Origin: Desulfotomaculum sp.
Lineage (GTDB): Bacteria > Bacillota > Desulfotomaculia > Desulfotomaculales > Nap2-2B
DNA: 5,889 bases
Assembly (NCBI GenBank): GCA_003513005.1
Contig: DOTD01000071.1
Location: 1 to 5,889 of the forward strand
Reading direction: 5' to 3'
Shown: positions 1 to 5,794 of the stretch, piece after piece
Position numbering within the stretch: position 1 is the first letter of the stretch
Layout: each line of letters opens with the position of its first letter
Program-made: the position numbers and the translations under genes
The notes under the pieces: model-generated
The model's input: only the letters and a program-made list of their open reading frames with translations
Told to the model about the DNA's origin: nothing
Databases searched by the model: none

Positions 1-106
1 CCCCATGCCTGTATAACGCAGCGCCATGAGGAGGATGCAGGGTAGTTATTTTCAGGACAGATATCAGAAAGAACTCCAAAAATGCTTGTCAGATAAGGAA
101 AGATTC

Positions 107-135
107 TTGCTAAGGCCGACCCCTTGTGCTATAAT
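107..135 (+). promoter_or_regulatory. Sigma-A-type promoter of the rpmE-prfA-prmC operon
   Basis: The -10 box TATAAT at 130-135 is a perfect consensus and is preceded by TG at 127-128, giving an extended -10 (TGCTATAAT). A -35-like TTGCTA at 107-112 matches TTGACA at four of six bases, with a 17-base spacer. Transcription would start near 142, giving a leader of about 30 bases before the rpmE ATG. No gene is visible in bases 1-106: the three + frames close early, and only a short open stretch ending at a TAG at 43-45 could be the tail of an upstream gene. Position and consensus quality make this a strong call, but the start site is inferred. Confidence 0.8.
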
Positions 136-155
136 TTTTAAGGTCTCAAAGTAAT

Positions 156-164
156 AAAGAGGAG
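156..164 (+). promoter_or_regulatory. Ribosome binding site of rpmE
   Basis: AAAGAGGAG lies eight bases before the ATG at 173. This is a strong Shine-Dalgarno match and fixes the rpmE start. Confidence 0.8.
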
Positions 165-172
165 TTTTTTAG

Positions 173-373
173 ATGAAAAAAGATATTCATCCCCAGTATC
201 ACAAAGCAAAGATAACCTGCATCTGCGGTGAGACATTTGAAACGGGATCCACCAAAAAGGAAGTACGTGTTGAAATATGCTCCAAGTGCCATCCTTTTTA
301 TACCGGTTCGCAGCGTACCGTAGAAACAGGCGGACGGGCGGATCGTTTCCGTAAAAAATACGGCCTGAAATAA
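173..373 (+). CDS. rpmE: 50S ribosomal protein L31, zinc-binding type
   Basis: This 66-residue protein is a structural component of the large ribosomal subunit that helps bridge the two subunits. Its start (MKKDIHPQYH) and the later stretch CSKCHPFYTGSQ are hallmarks of bacterial L31. Four cysteines, C16, C18, C36 and C39, form the CxC...CxxC zinc site, so this is the zinc-containing (C+) form rather than the zinc-independent paralogue made under zinc starvation. The C-terminus is basic (RFRKKYGLK), as expected for rRNA contact. Its length is normal for the family. It is the first gene of the operon, directly behind the promoter at 107-135, and the next gene begins 45 bases after its stop. 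Nothing unusual is seen. Identification is secure. Confidence 0.97.
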   Translation: MKKDIHPQYHKAKITCICGETFETGSTKKEVRVEICSKCHPFYTGSQRTVETGGRADRFRKKYGLK

Positions 374-418
374 TGTTTTGAAACAACTTAAGAAAGGCCT
401 GATAAGGGGTTTTAATTG

Positions 419-1297
419 ATGGGCTCTGTTCAATACGGAGGCCAGGCTGTTATTGAGGGTGTAATGATGCGGGGACAGCGTACGTGGGCTGTTGCCGTAC
501 GGCGTCCCGATCAGAGTATCGCCCTGGATCTAAACCCGATAAGTTCAGTCACTAAAAAAATACCAATCCTCGGATGGCCTTTTTTACGCGGCACAATAGT
601 GCTTTTCGAGTCGCTGATAATTGGCTTAAAGGCCTTGAACTTCTCGGCGGAACAAGCGACAGGCGAGGAAGAGGAAATAAAAGGCTGGGAGATGGCACTG
701 ACCTTTCTGGTCGCCTTTGCCCTGGCCATATTTCTTTTTGTCGTTTTGCCCACCGGGATCACTCATTATCTGGCGCCTGGCGTCAAAGGCAATTTTTTGC
801 AGAATCTGATCGAGGGAGCGATACGGTTCCTGGTCTTTGTCCTTTATATATACGGCGTTGGGCGGATGCCTGATATCCGCAGGGTTTTTCAGTACCACGG
901 CGCTGAGCACAAGGTAATCAACACCTTTGAAGCCGGAGATGAGTTATCAGTCGGCAATGTTATAAAACACACAACTTATCATCCCCGCTGCGGAACCAGT
1001 TTTATACTTATTGTTTTGGTTTTAAGCATCTTCTTATTTTCACTTCTTCCTGATATAAACTTCTTATGGAGAGTTCTTTCCCGGATTGTGCTGCTGCCGG
1101 TTTTAGCCGGGCTTTCCTATGAATTGCTCAAATTTTCGGCCAAATACCAGAATTTTTTTATCTGCCGGTTGTTTATCGGTCCGGGGCGCTGGCTGCAGAA
1201 GCTGACCACGGGGGAGCCGGACAGGGAGCAGGTTGAGGTGGCCATTTCAGCACTGCAGGCGGTCTTACCTAAAGAGGGTGAAGTAGTTGTTCGATAA
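419..1297 (+). CDS. DUF1385 family multi-pass membrane protein (YqhQ-like)
   Basis: This 292-residue protein belongs to the DUF1385 / B. subtilis YqhQ family, described as a predicted metal-dependent membrane protein of unknown reaction. The N-terminal signature GGQAVIEGVMMRG (about residues 7-19) is diagnostic. Four hydrophobic segments are visible, near 92-112, 132-150, 194-211 and 219-235. The polar conserved block between the second and third holds HGAEHK (160-165) and HPRCGTSF (188-195), whose His, Glu and Cys are the likely metal-binding or active residues. An acidic patch (EEEE, about 83-86) precedes the first segment. AAGGGG at 404-409 sits nine bases before ATG 419; an in-frame TTG at 416 is an alternative start. 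The gene commonly lies between rpmE and prfA in Clostridia, and its end overlaps prfA by 11 bases, implying co-translation. The family call is secure; the function is unknown. Confidence 0.92.
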   Translation: MGSVQYGGQAVIEGVMMRGQRTWAVAVRRPDQSIALDLNPISSVTKKIPILGWPFLRGTIVLFESLIIGLKALNFSAEQATGEEEEIKGWEMALTFLVAFALAIFLFVVLPTGITHYLAPGVKGNFLQNLIEGAIRFLVFVLYIYGVGRMPDIRRVFQYHGAEHKVINTFEAGDELSVGNVIKHTTYHPRCGTSFILIVLVLSIFLFSLLPDINFLWRVLSRIVLLPVLAGLSYELLKFSAKYQNFFICRLFIGPGRWLQKLTTGEPDREQVEVAISALQAVLPKEGEVVVR

Positions 1298-2360
1298 ACT
1301 TGACGCTCTGGAAGAGCGTTACGACTCATTAAATAAATTAATCGGGGATCCCGAGATTATCGCCGATTACGAACACTGGCAGCAGTATGTCAAAGCCCAC
1401 TCGGAACTTAACGACGTGGTAGCCCTGTACCGGGATTATAAAAAAGTCCTCCGGGAGATAGAGGGAACAAAAGAGATGCTTGCGGGGGATGTTGAGGATG
1501 AGGATTTCAGGGAACTGGCCGAGGCTGAGCTGAATCAGCTGCTGGAAAAAAAGGATTTGCTGGAAAAAAGGTTGCGTGTTCTCCTGCTGCCCCGGGATCC
1601 GGACGATGAGAAAAATGTGGTCATGGAAATCAGAGCCGGAACGGGCGGTGAGGAAGCGGCGCTGTTTGCGGCGGATCTGTTCCGTATGTATATACGCTAC
1701 GCCGAACAAATGGGCTGGAAATGTGAAATAATGAGCACAAGCCCTACTGACCTTGGAGGAATTAAAGAAATCATTTTCCTTATCGAGGGGAAGGGAGCGT
1801 TCAGCAGGCTGAAATTTGAAAGCGGGGTACACAGGGTGCAGCGGATTCCGACTACTGAATCCGGCGGGCGTATCCATACATCCGCTGCGACAGTGGCGGT
1901 TTTGCCGGAAGCACAGGAAGTTGATGTGGATATTAACCCTGAAGACCTGCGTATTGATATCTTTTGCTCCACGGGGCCGGGAGGGCAGTCGGTAAATACA
2001 ACACAGTCAGCGGTAAGAATTACCCATCTCCCGTCGGGAATTACGGTAAGCTGCCAGGATGAAAAAAGCCAGCACAAAAACAAGGACAAAGCGATGAAAG
2101 TATTACGGGCCAGGCTGCTTGACCGTGTTCAGGAAGAGCAGCGGGAAAAGACCGCCAGCATGCGCAAACTTCAGGTAGGCAGCGGGGACCGCAGCGAAAG
2201 GGTACGGACCTATAATTTCCCCCAGAACAGGGTTACCGACCACCGGATCGGTTATACAAGTCACCGCCTGAACGAAATAATGATCGGTGAGCTGAGCGAT
2301 ATTATAGCTAATTTGATGGAAGCTGACCAGTATGAGCGTCTTCAGCAGCTGAGTGTCTGA
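1287..2360 (+). CDS. prfA: Peptide chain release factor 1 (RF1)
   Basis: This 357-residue cytoplasmic factor recognises UAA and UAG in the ribosomal A site and triggers peptide release. The length is typical. An N-terminal coiled-coil-rich domain spans about 1-100. The stop-codon-reading tripeptide is PTT at 188-190, within the conserved GVHRVQRIPTTESGGRIHTS; the PxT form identifies RF1, since RF2 has SPF. The catalytic GGQ is at 232-234 in STGPGGQSVNTTQSAVR, and Gln234 is the residue methylated by PrmC. The start is TTG: MFDKLDALEERY matches the usual RF1 N-terminus, and AAAGAGGG (1271-1278) lies eight bases upstream. The first 11 bases overlap the DUF1385 gene in another frame, so the two are probably translationally coupled. 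No sign of the programmed frameshift typical of RF2. Identification is secure. Confidence 0.97.
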   Translation: MFDKLDALEERYDSLNKLIGDPEIIADYEHWQQYVKAHSELNDVVALYRDYKKVLREIEGTKEMLAGDVEDEDFRELAEAELNQLLEKKDLLEKRLRVLLLPRDPDDEKNVVMEIRAGTGGEEAALFAADLFRMYIRYAEQMGWKCEIMSTSPTDLGGIKEIIFLIEGKGAFSRLKFESGVHRVQRIPTTESGGRIHTSAATVAVLPEAQEVDVDINPEDLRIDIFCSTGPGGQSVNTTQSAVRITHLPSGITVSCQDEKSQHKNKDKAMKVLRARLLDRVQEEQREKTASMRKLQVGSGDRSERVRTYNFPQNRVTDHRIGYTSHRLNEIMIGELSDIIANLMEADQYERLQQLSV

Positions 2361-3252
2361 TCTTATGCCGTGTAAGTTGAAAAGCCGGAACAGGAGTATA
2401 AATTGGGCGCTGGCCTGGGCCAGGGCCTATCTTAATGATCAAGGCATAAAAACCCCTTATCTTGACGCCCAGGTTCTTTTAGCCCATTGCCTGGGTATGG
2501 ACATAGCCGGTCTGTACCGGGAAGGTGAGCGCCAGTTAAGTCCACAGGAGAAAGACGCATTCTGCAAGCTGGTGCAAAGAAGGGGAAAAAGTGAACCTGT
2601 GGCTTATCTGACAGGCCGCAAGGAATTTATGGGCCTGGATTTTGAAGTATGCCGGGATGTTTTAATCCCCCGGCCGGAAACCGAGCTTTTGGTTGAAAAA
2701 GCTCTTGAACTTTATTCAAATTATTGGCCTGGCAAGCCTGTAATTTTCGCTGATGCAGGAACAGGCTGCGGAAACATTGCGGTTAGTTTGGCTAAGGAAC
2801 TTCCGCTTTCCAAAATATACGCCGTGGATATATCTCCCTGCGCCCTTAAAATTGCTAAAAGAAACGCCGGTGTTCACAGAGTCGGGGGAAAGATTGTTTT
2901 TAGCCGGGGAGATCTGTTGGCGCCCCTGGGCGGTTTGGGACTGGAGGGAAAGGTTAGCCTAATCACAGCAAACCTGCCGTATATTAAATCAGCTGAGATA
3001 GACAGCCTGATGCCTGATGTCGGTCTGTTCGAGCCCAGGGAAGCGCTTGACGGAGGTCCGGACGGTTTGGATTTGTACAGGCGGCTGATTCCCCAATCAT
3101 TATGTTATTTAACGAAGCCCGGTTTTCTTTTAATGGAGATAGGCCCGGAACAAGGAAAGGAAATTGCGTCTTTTCTGGATATCTCCGGATGGAAGTATGA
3201 ATGTCTATGCGACCTTGCCGGACGGGACAGGCTGGTTGTTGCCTGTCCTTAA
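2353..3252 (+). CDS. prmC: Peptide chain release factor N5-glutamine methyltransferase
   Basis: PrmC (HemK) transfers a methyl group from S-adenosylmethionine to the GGQ glutamine of release factors, raising termination efficiency. The 299 residues fit the family. An N-terminal helical, factor-binding domain (about 15-95, with TPYLDAQVLLAH and EPVAYLTGRKEFMG) precedes a Rossmann methyltransferase domain. IPRPETELLVE is at about 105-115, motif I DAGTGCGNIA at 134-143, and an acidic VDIS ribose-binding region near 158-161. The catalytic motif, normally NPPY, reads NLPY at 207-210, followed by the expected IKSAEI. EPREALDGGPDGLDLYR (227-243) and the C-terminal MEIGPEQG are standard. The start is uncertain: GTG at 2353 overlaps prfA by eight bases, while ATG at 2365 is in frame and lies after the prfA stop. 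Neither has a strong ribosome site, which suggests coupling to prfA translation. The product is secure, the start less so. Confidence 0.95.
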   Translation: MSDLMPCKLKSRNRSINWALAWARAYLNDQGIKTPYLDAQVLLAHCLGMDIAGLYREGERQLSPQEKDAFCKLVQRRGKSEPVAYLTGRKEFMGLDFEVCRDVLIPRPETELLVEKALELYSNYWPGKPVIFADAGTGCGNIAVSLAKELPLSKIYAVDISPCALKIAKRNAGVHRVGGKIVFSRGDLLAPLGGLGLEGKVSLITANLPYIKSAEIDSLMPDVGLFEPREALDGGPDGLDLYRRLIPQSLCYLTKPGFLLMEIGPEQGKEIASFLDISGWKYECLCDLAGRDRLVVACP

Positions 3253-3310
3253 ATAAAAATATGAAGCGGAAAGATCCACACAAAGTGAACTTAACTTCCC
3301 GCTTCTGTCA

Positions 3311-3341
3311 AACGTCCATAAAAGGACGTTGTCTTTATTTT
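3311..3341 (+). terminator. Probable intrinsic terminator of the rpmE-prmC operon
   Basis: AACGTCC (3311-3317) and GGACGTT (3324-3330) form a perfect seven-base stem around the loop ATAAAA, followed by the U-rich GTCTTTATTTT. It lies about 60 bases after the prmC stop. A second, weaker long-range pairing, GAAGCGG (3263-3269) with CCGCTTC (3299-3305), sits just upstream. The tail is not a pure T run, so efficiency may be moderate. Confidence 0.6.
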
Positions 3342-3381
3342 CCCGAAATGGTTTTGATTTATACAAATACTTTAAATCTAT

Positions 3382-3405
3382 AAAAAAAGTGCGCCCGAAG
3401 GCGCA
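3382..3405 (-). terminator. Strong intrinsic terminator of the minus-strand small gene
   Basis: Read on the minus strand, TGCGCC (3405-3400), loop TTCG, GGCGCA (3395-3390) form a six-base GC-rich stem capped by a very stable UUCG tetraloop. One C is followed by seven Ts (3388-3382). It begins 16 bases after the stop of the small minus-strand gene. The + strand lacks a matching T run on the far side, so it acts on minus-strand transcripts. Confidence 0.85.
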
Positions 3406-3420
3406 AAAAAGAACCGGGGG

Positions 3421-3582
3421 CTATCTTCTGTTGCGTGCCATATCCAACAGCCCCAGGGCAATATGAGCGGCCCCGAAACCAATCGCTCCTGCAGCTAGCG
3501 GGCCGCTTAAGGCAGTCGCTCCAATTGTCGTAACCGCTGCGCCAAGTCCTGTAACCACCCAACTGGTAGTAGCTTTTTTCAT
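3421..3582 (-). CDS. Small Gly/Ala-rich hydrophobic protein, function unknown
   Basis: This is a 53-residue protein of no function I can name. It has a basic N-terminus (MKK), a long apolar stretch from about residue 7 to 47 rich in Gly, Ala and Thr, and a basic tail (ARNRR). Asp47 is the only acidic residue. An SGP turn at 26-28 splits the apolar part into two possible membrane helices (about 8-24 and 29-46), with small-residue patterns such as GLGAA and GAIGFGAAH that suit tight helix packing. The ATG at 3582 is preferred over an in-frame ATG at 3669 because AAGGGGTG (minus strand, about 3597-3590) lies just before it and the upstream codons overlap its promoter. It has its own promoter and terminator, so it is a single-gene unit. 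It could be a small membrane protein, a bacteriocin-like peptide or a hydrophobic toxin; the sequence does not decide. Confidence 0.75.
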   Translation of the reverse strand: MKKATTSWVVTGLGAAVTTIGATALSGPLAAGAIGFGAAHIALGLLDMARNRR

Positions 3583-3604
3583 TTTTTTCACCCCTTTTTT
3601 ATAT

Positions 3605-3632
3605 ATGATATTATTGAAATAATTAGTGACAA
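3605..3632 (-). promoter_or_regulatory. Predicted promoter of the small minus-strand gene
   Basis: On the minus strand, TTGTCA (3632-3627) and TATCAT (3610-3605) each differ from the -35 and -10 consensus at one base and are 16 bases apart in AT-rich DNA. Transcription would start near 3598, giving a very short leader that still holds the GGGGTG ribosome site. The short leader is the main reason for doubt; a shifted -10 within the TA-rich 3600-3610 stretch is possible. Confidence 0.5.
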
Positions 3633-3649
3633 AAAAGAAACTTGGATAC

Positions 3650-4457
3650 TGGCGCAGTGTTCTTCGCATGGCGGCGCTTTGTCATGATTTGGGTCACCTG
3701 CCGTTTTCCCACGCTGCGGAGAAGGAGTTATTGCCGGAAGGGTGAGATCATGAACTTCTCACTATTGAGATAATCCGCAGCGAAGAAATGAAAAATATCT
3801 GGGAAGGAATGACACCCCCGCTTCGTTCGGAAGATATTATTAAGCTGGCAGTTGGCCCTAAGAAGTGCAAGGATTTAACAAACTGGGAAGCAATCCTGTG
3901 CGAATATTACCCATGTCTACCAGTGAAGAACACGCTTCCGTTGAACCTGCTCTTGGTATTGAAGAAGGCGGACTCCATTCTGCGGAAGCTCTGCTGTTAG
4001 CCCGTTACTTTATGTATTCACAGATGTATTTTCATCATGTACGAAGAATTTATGATATTCATTTAAAAGATTTTCTAATTGAGTGGTTACCTGAAGGCAG
4101 GTTTCCAATAAATATTGAAGAATTGTTGAAGATAACGGATAATGAGGTCCTGGCGGCGCTCCTGGCGGCGGCAAGAATAGAATCCGGAAAAGGATACGGT
4201 CCTGCCCGCCGGATTGTCAAAAGGGAGCATTACAAAAAAGAGATACATATACGGCTAAAGACAGCGACATAGGATTTCCTGTTTTACACAGTGACGGACG
4301 AATCTATACATCATACGAACTGTCAAATATTATCCAAAGACTCCCCGTTCCTTCTTTTGACTATATTTTCATTAAACCCGATTTATTGAAGGAATCCAGC
4401 GAATGGCTAAAAAAGAACAGGTCTGACATTATAAAAACTTTTTCTTTGGAGGATTAA
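3650..4457 (+). pseudogene. Decayed HD-domain phosphohydrolase (YwfO-like, COG1078 type)
   Basis: Three reading frames in succession encode pieces of one HD-superfamily phosphohydrolase. Piece 1 (3650 to about 3904) has the core SVLRMAALCHDLGHLPFSH with the central His-Asp pair, then TGA at 3743-3745 where the family has Trp (PEG-W-DHE). It continues to DLTNWEAILCE. Piece 2 (about 3899-4238) gives RILPMSTSEEHASVEPALGI, LLARYFMYSQMYFHHVRRIYDIHLKDF and ARRIVKREHYK. Piece 3 (4239-4457) gives RDTYTAKDSDIGFPVLHSDGR and runs to the TAA at 4455. From memory of the family, about 40 codons with the DRMDYLLRDS metal ligand are missing between pieces 1 and 2, and roughly 30 codons between pieces 2 and 3. 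The N-terminal region with DPIxG and the RFEHSLGV histidine is also absent. An active metal site cannot form. The real 5' break is near 3640-3655. Confidence 0.88.
4446..4453 (+). promoter_or_regulatory. Ribosome binding site of the YwgA-like gene
   Basis: TTGGAGGA, inside the last codons of the HD pseudogene, lies nine bases before ATG 4463. It is intact, so the downstream gene can still be translated despite decay of the upstream reading frame. Confidence 0.7.
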
Positions 4458-4462
4458 TCTTT

Positions 4463-5011
4463 ATGGAAGGCACTAAGCGCCAGGCAGTGGTAGTATCCTT
4501 AATTAAAAATATGGGCGATAACGGTAGCTGGTGCGGTGAAACCCACATACAAAAAAGTCTTTACTTTCTACAAGAAATGTTGGGTGTGCCACTTAACTTT
4601 GATTTTATTCTTTATAAACACGGGCCTTTTTCTTTTGATTTAAGGGATGAGCTCGCTGTTATGAGAAGCAATTTGCTTGTCGAACTAAAAAGCAAGCCAT
4701 ATCCATACGGCCCGTCGTATCTTCCCGGCGAGGCTGCGGAAAGGTTACAGGAACTTTATCCGAAAACCTCTCAAAAATACAAACCGCAAATTATTTTTAT
4801 CTCAGAAAAGTTATCAGGACTTAGTGTTGCTGAACTGGAACGGTTAGCTACAGCATTATATGTAACACTGGAAGAGGGCAGGAACCAAAATGCCTTAATA
4901 AGGGCAATAAGAATAAATGAACTGAAGCCCCATATAAAAATAGACGAAGCGCAAAAAGCTGTTGGGAAAGTCGATTCTATAATAAGGGAAGCAGAAAAGG
5001 AATTCCATTAG
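4463..5011 (+). CDS. YwgA-like conserved protein of unknown function
   Basis: This 182-residue soluble protein resembles the YwgA family, which has no established biochemical role. The key region is residues 21-62: GSWCGETHIQKSLYFLQEML followed by FDFILYKHGPFSFDLRDEL. The pattern GETHIQK-x-YFL and the YKHGPFSFDLRDEL block are typical of YwgA and recall the winged-helix-like SocA/DUF4065 proteins, though that wider link is only a guess. A LATALYVTLEEG helix (about 128-139) and a charged C-terminal helix (to FH) follow. There are no membrane segments. The frame is open throughout and the start is supported by GGAGG upstream. It starts five bases after the HD-pseudogene stop, matching the ywfO-ywgA pairing I recall from Bacillus. 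No promoter of its own is evident, so it may depend on read-through across the pseudogene. Its function is unknown. Confidence 0.85.
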   Translation: MEGTKRQAVVVSLIKNMGDNGSWCGETHIQKSLYFLQEMLGVPLNFDFILYKHGPFSFDLRDELAVMRSNLLVELKSKPYPYGPSYLPGEAAERLQELYPKTSQKYKPQIIFISEKLSGLSVAELERLATALYVTLEEGRNQNALIRAIRINELKPHIKIDEAQKAVGKVDSIIREAEKEFH

Positions 5012-5187
5012 TTTTTAAAATTTGTTAAACTGCCGATGTAAGATTAATACAGCTTGCATTACCCACTCTGATTACTAAACGTTAAGGCCTATCTTTACTA
5101 TGAAATTTTTATCCTGTCATACTAAAAAAGAACTAGCTACAGACGGTATCAATGAAACCGCCATAACTTTAGATTTTATCATCACAG

Positions 5188-5194
5188 TAAGGAG
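5188..5194 (+). promoter_or_regulatory. Ribosome binding site of the hsdM fragment
   Basis: TAAGGAG is six bases before ATG 5201, a near-ideal site that fixes this start. The 176 bases between the YwgA-like gene and this site hold no recognisable gene. A weak promoter-like pair (TTGTTA 5022-5027, TAATAC 5045-5050, 17-base spacer) is the only candidate and is not convincing. Confidence 0.75.
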
Positions 5195-5200
5195 CAAAAA

Positions 5201-5794
5201 ATGATCACGGGCGAAATCCGCAACAAGGTTGATAAAATATGGACTGACATCTGGGCGGGTGGGATCACCAACCCCCTGACCGTCATCGAACAGCTTACCT
5301 ACCTGATGTTCATACGGTCGCTAGACGAGAAGGAACTGGAAACAGAACAAACCGAAGCTCTTAGCGGAGAAACGCTGCCCAAGATATTTCATCAGAATAA
5401 AGACGGGCAGGCCATGCGCTGGAGCAGGTTTAAGACAATGGACTCCCGTAAAATTTACGATATTGTCGGCCAAAAAGTATTTCCGTTTATAAAAGCCATG
5501 AACGGCGAGAATAACTCATCTTTTTCCCGCTACATGCAGGACGCTCTGTTTTTAATCCCGACTCCGCAGGTGCTGCAAAAGATCATTACGGGCCTGGACG
5601 AGCTTTACGAACACGACATCAAAGATCTGGACATGCAGGGGGATCTGTACGAATACATGCTGGGCAAGCTGGCTACCGCAGGACAGAACGGCCAGTTCAG
5701 AACGCCAAAGCACATCCGGCATATGATCGTGCGCCTGCTCGATCCCGGACCGGACGATAAAATCTGCGACCCCGCCTGCTGTTTTAAACAATGA
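5201..5794 (+). pseudogene. hsdM: Truncated type I restriction-modification methyltransferase subunit (HsdM N-terminus)
   Basis: HsdM is the adenine-N6 methyltransferase subunit of type I restriction-modification complexes, working with HsdS (specificity) and HsdR (cleavage). Residues 1 to about 145 form the helical HsdM N-terminal domain (NKVDKIWTDIWAGGITNPLTVIEQLTYLMFIRSLDE, split here as residues 8-27 and 28-43). Residues 148-185 match the start of the N6-methyltransferase domain, with GDLYEYMLGKLATAGQ and the motif X-like QFRTPKHIRHM. The match ends in motif I: CDPAC (189-193) should continue as the glycine-rich SAM-binding GTxGF, but reads CFKQ and stops. The product is 197 residues where about 500 are usual, and it lacks the SAM loop and the catalytic (N/D)PP(Y/F). 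No hsdS or hsdR is in view. The start and ribosome site are intact, so a stable non-catalytic fragment might be made. Disruption by deletion or insertion is inferred. Confidence 0.85.

Noticed and set aside
173..373. A regulatory RNA or L31 autoregulatory structure in the rpmE leader.
   Set aside because: The leader is only about 30 bases and I see no convincing hairpin or riboswitch-like conserved core.
1338..1877. A long minus-strand open frame (179 codons) antisense to prfA.
   Set aside because: It lies wholly inside a secure prfA, shows no family features, and is explained as a shadow of the coding strand's codon pattern.
3583..3669. A 29-codon upstream extension of the small minus-strand gene to an ATG at 3669.
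   Set aside because: It would translate through the predicted promoter and part of the HD pseudogene, has no ribosome site, and an internal ATG with GGGGTG upstream is much better.
3743..3745. The in-frame TGA in the HD gene as a recoded codon (selenocysteine or Trp).
   Set aside because: The family has Trp here, prfA in this window ends in TGA as a normal stop, and the same gene has further frame-breaking deletions, so simple decay is the better reading.
5100..5204. A 34-codon + strand frame (MKFLSCHTKKELATDG...) whose TGA overlaps the hsdM ATG as ATGA.
   Set aside because: It has only a distant AAGG as ribosome site, no recognisable composition or motif, and a length that chance allows. 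The overlap alone is not enough to call a leader peptide.
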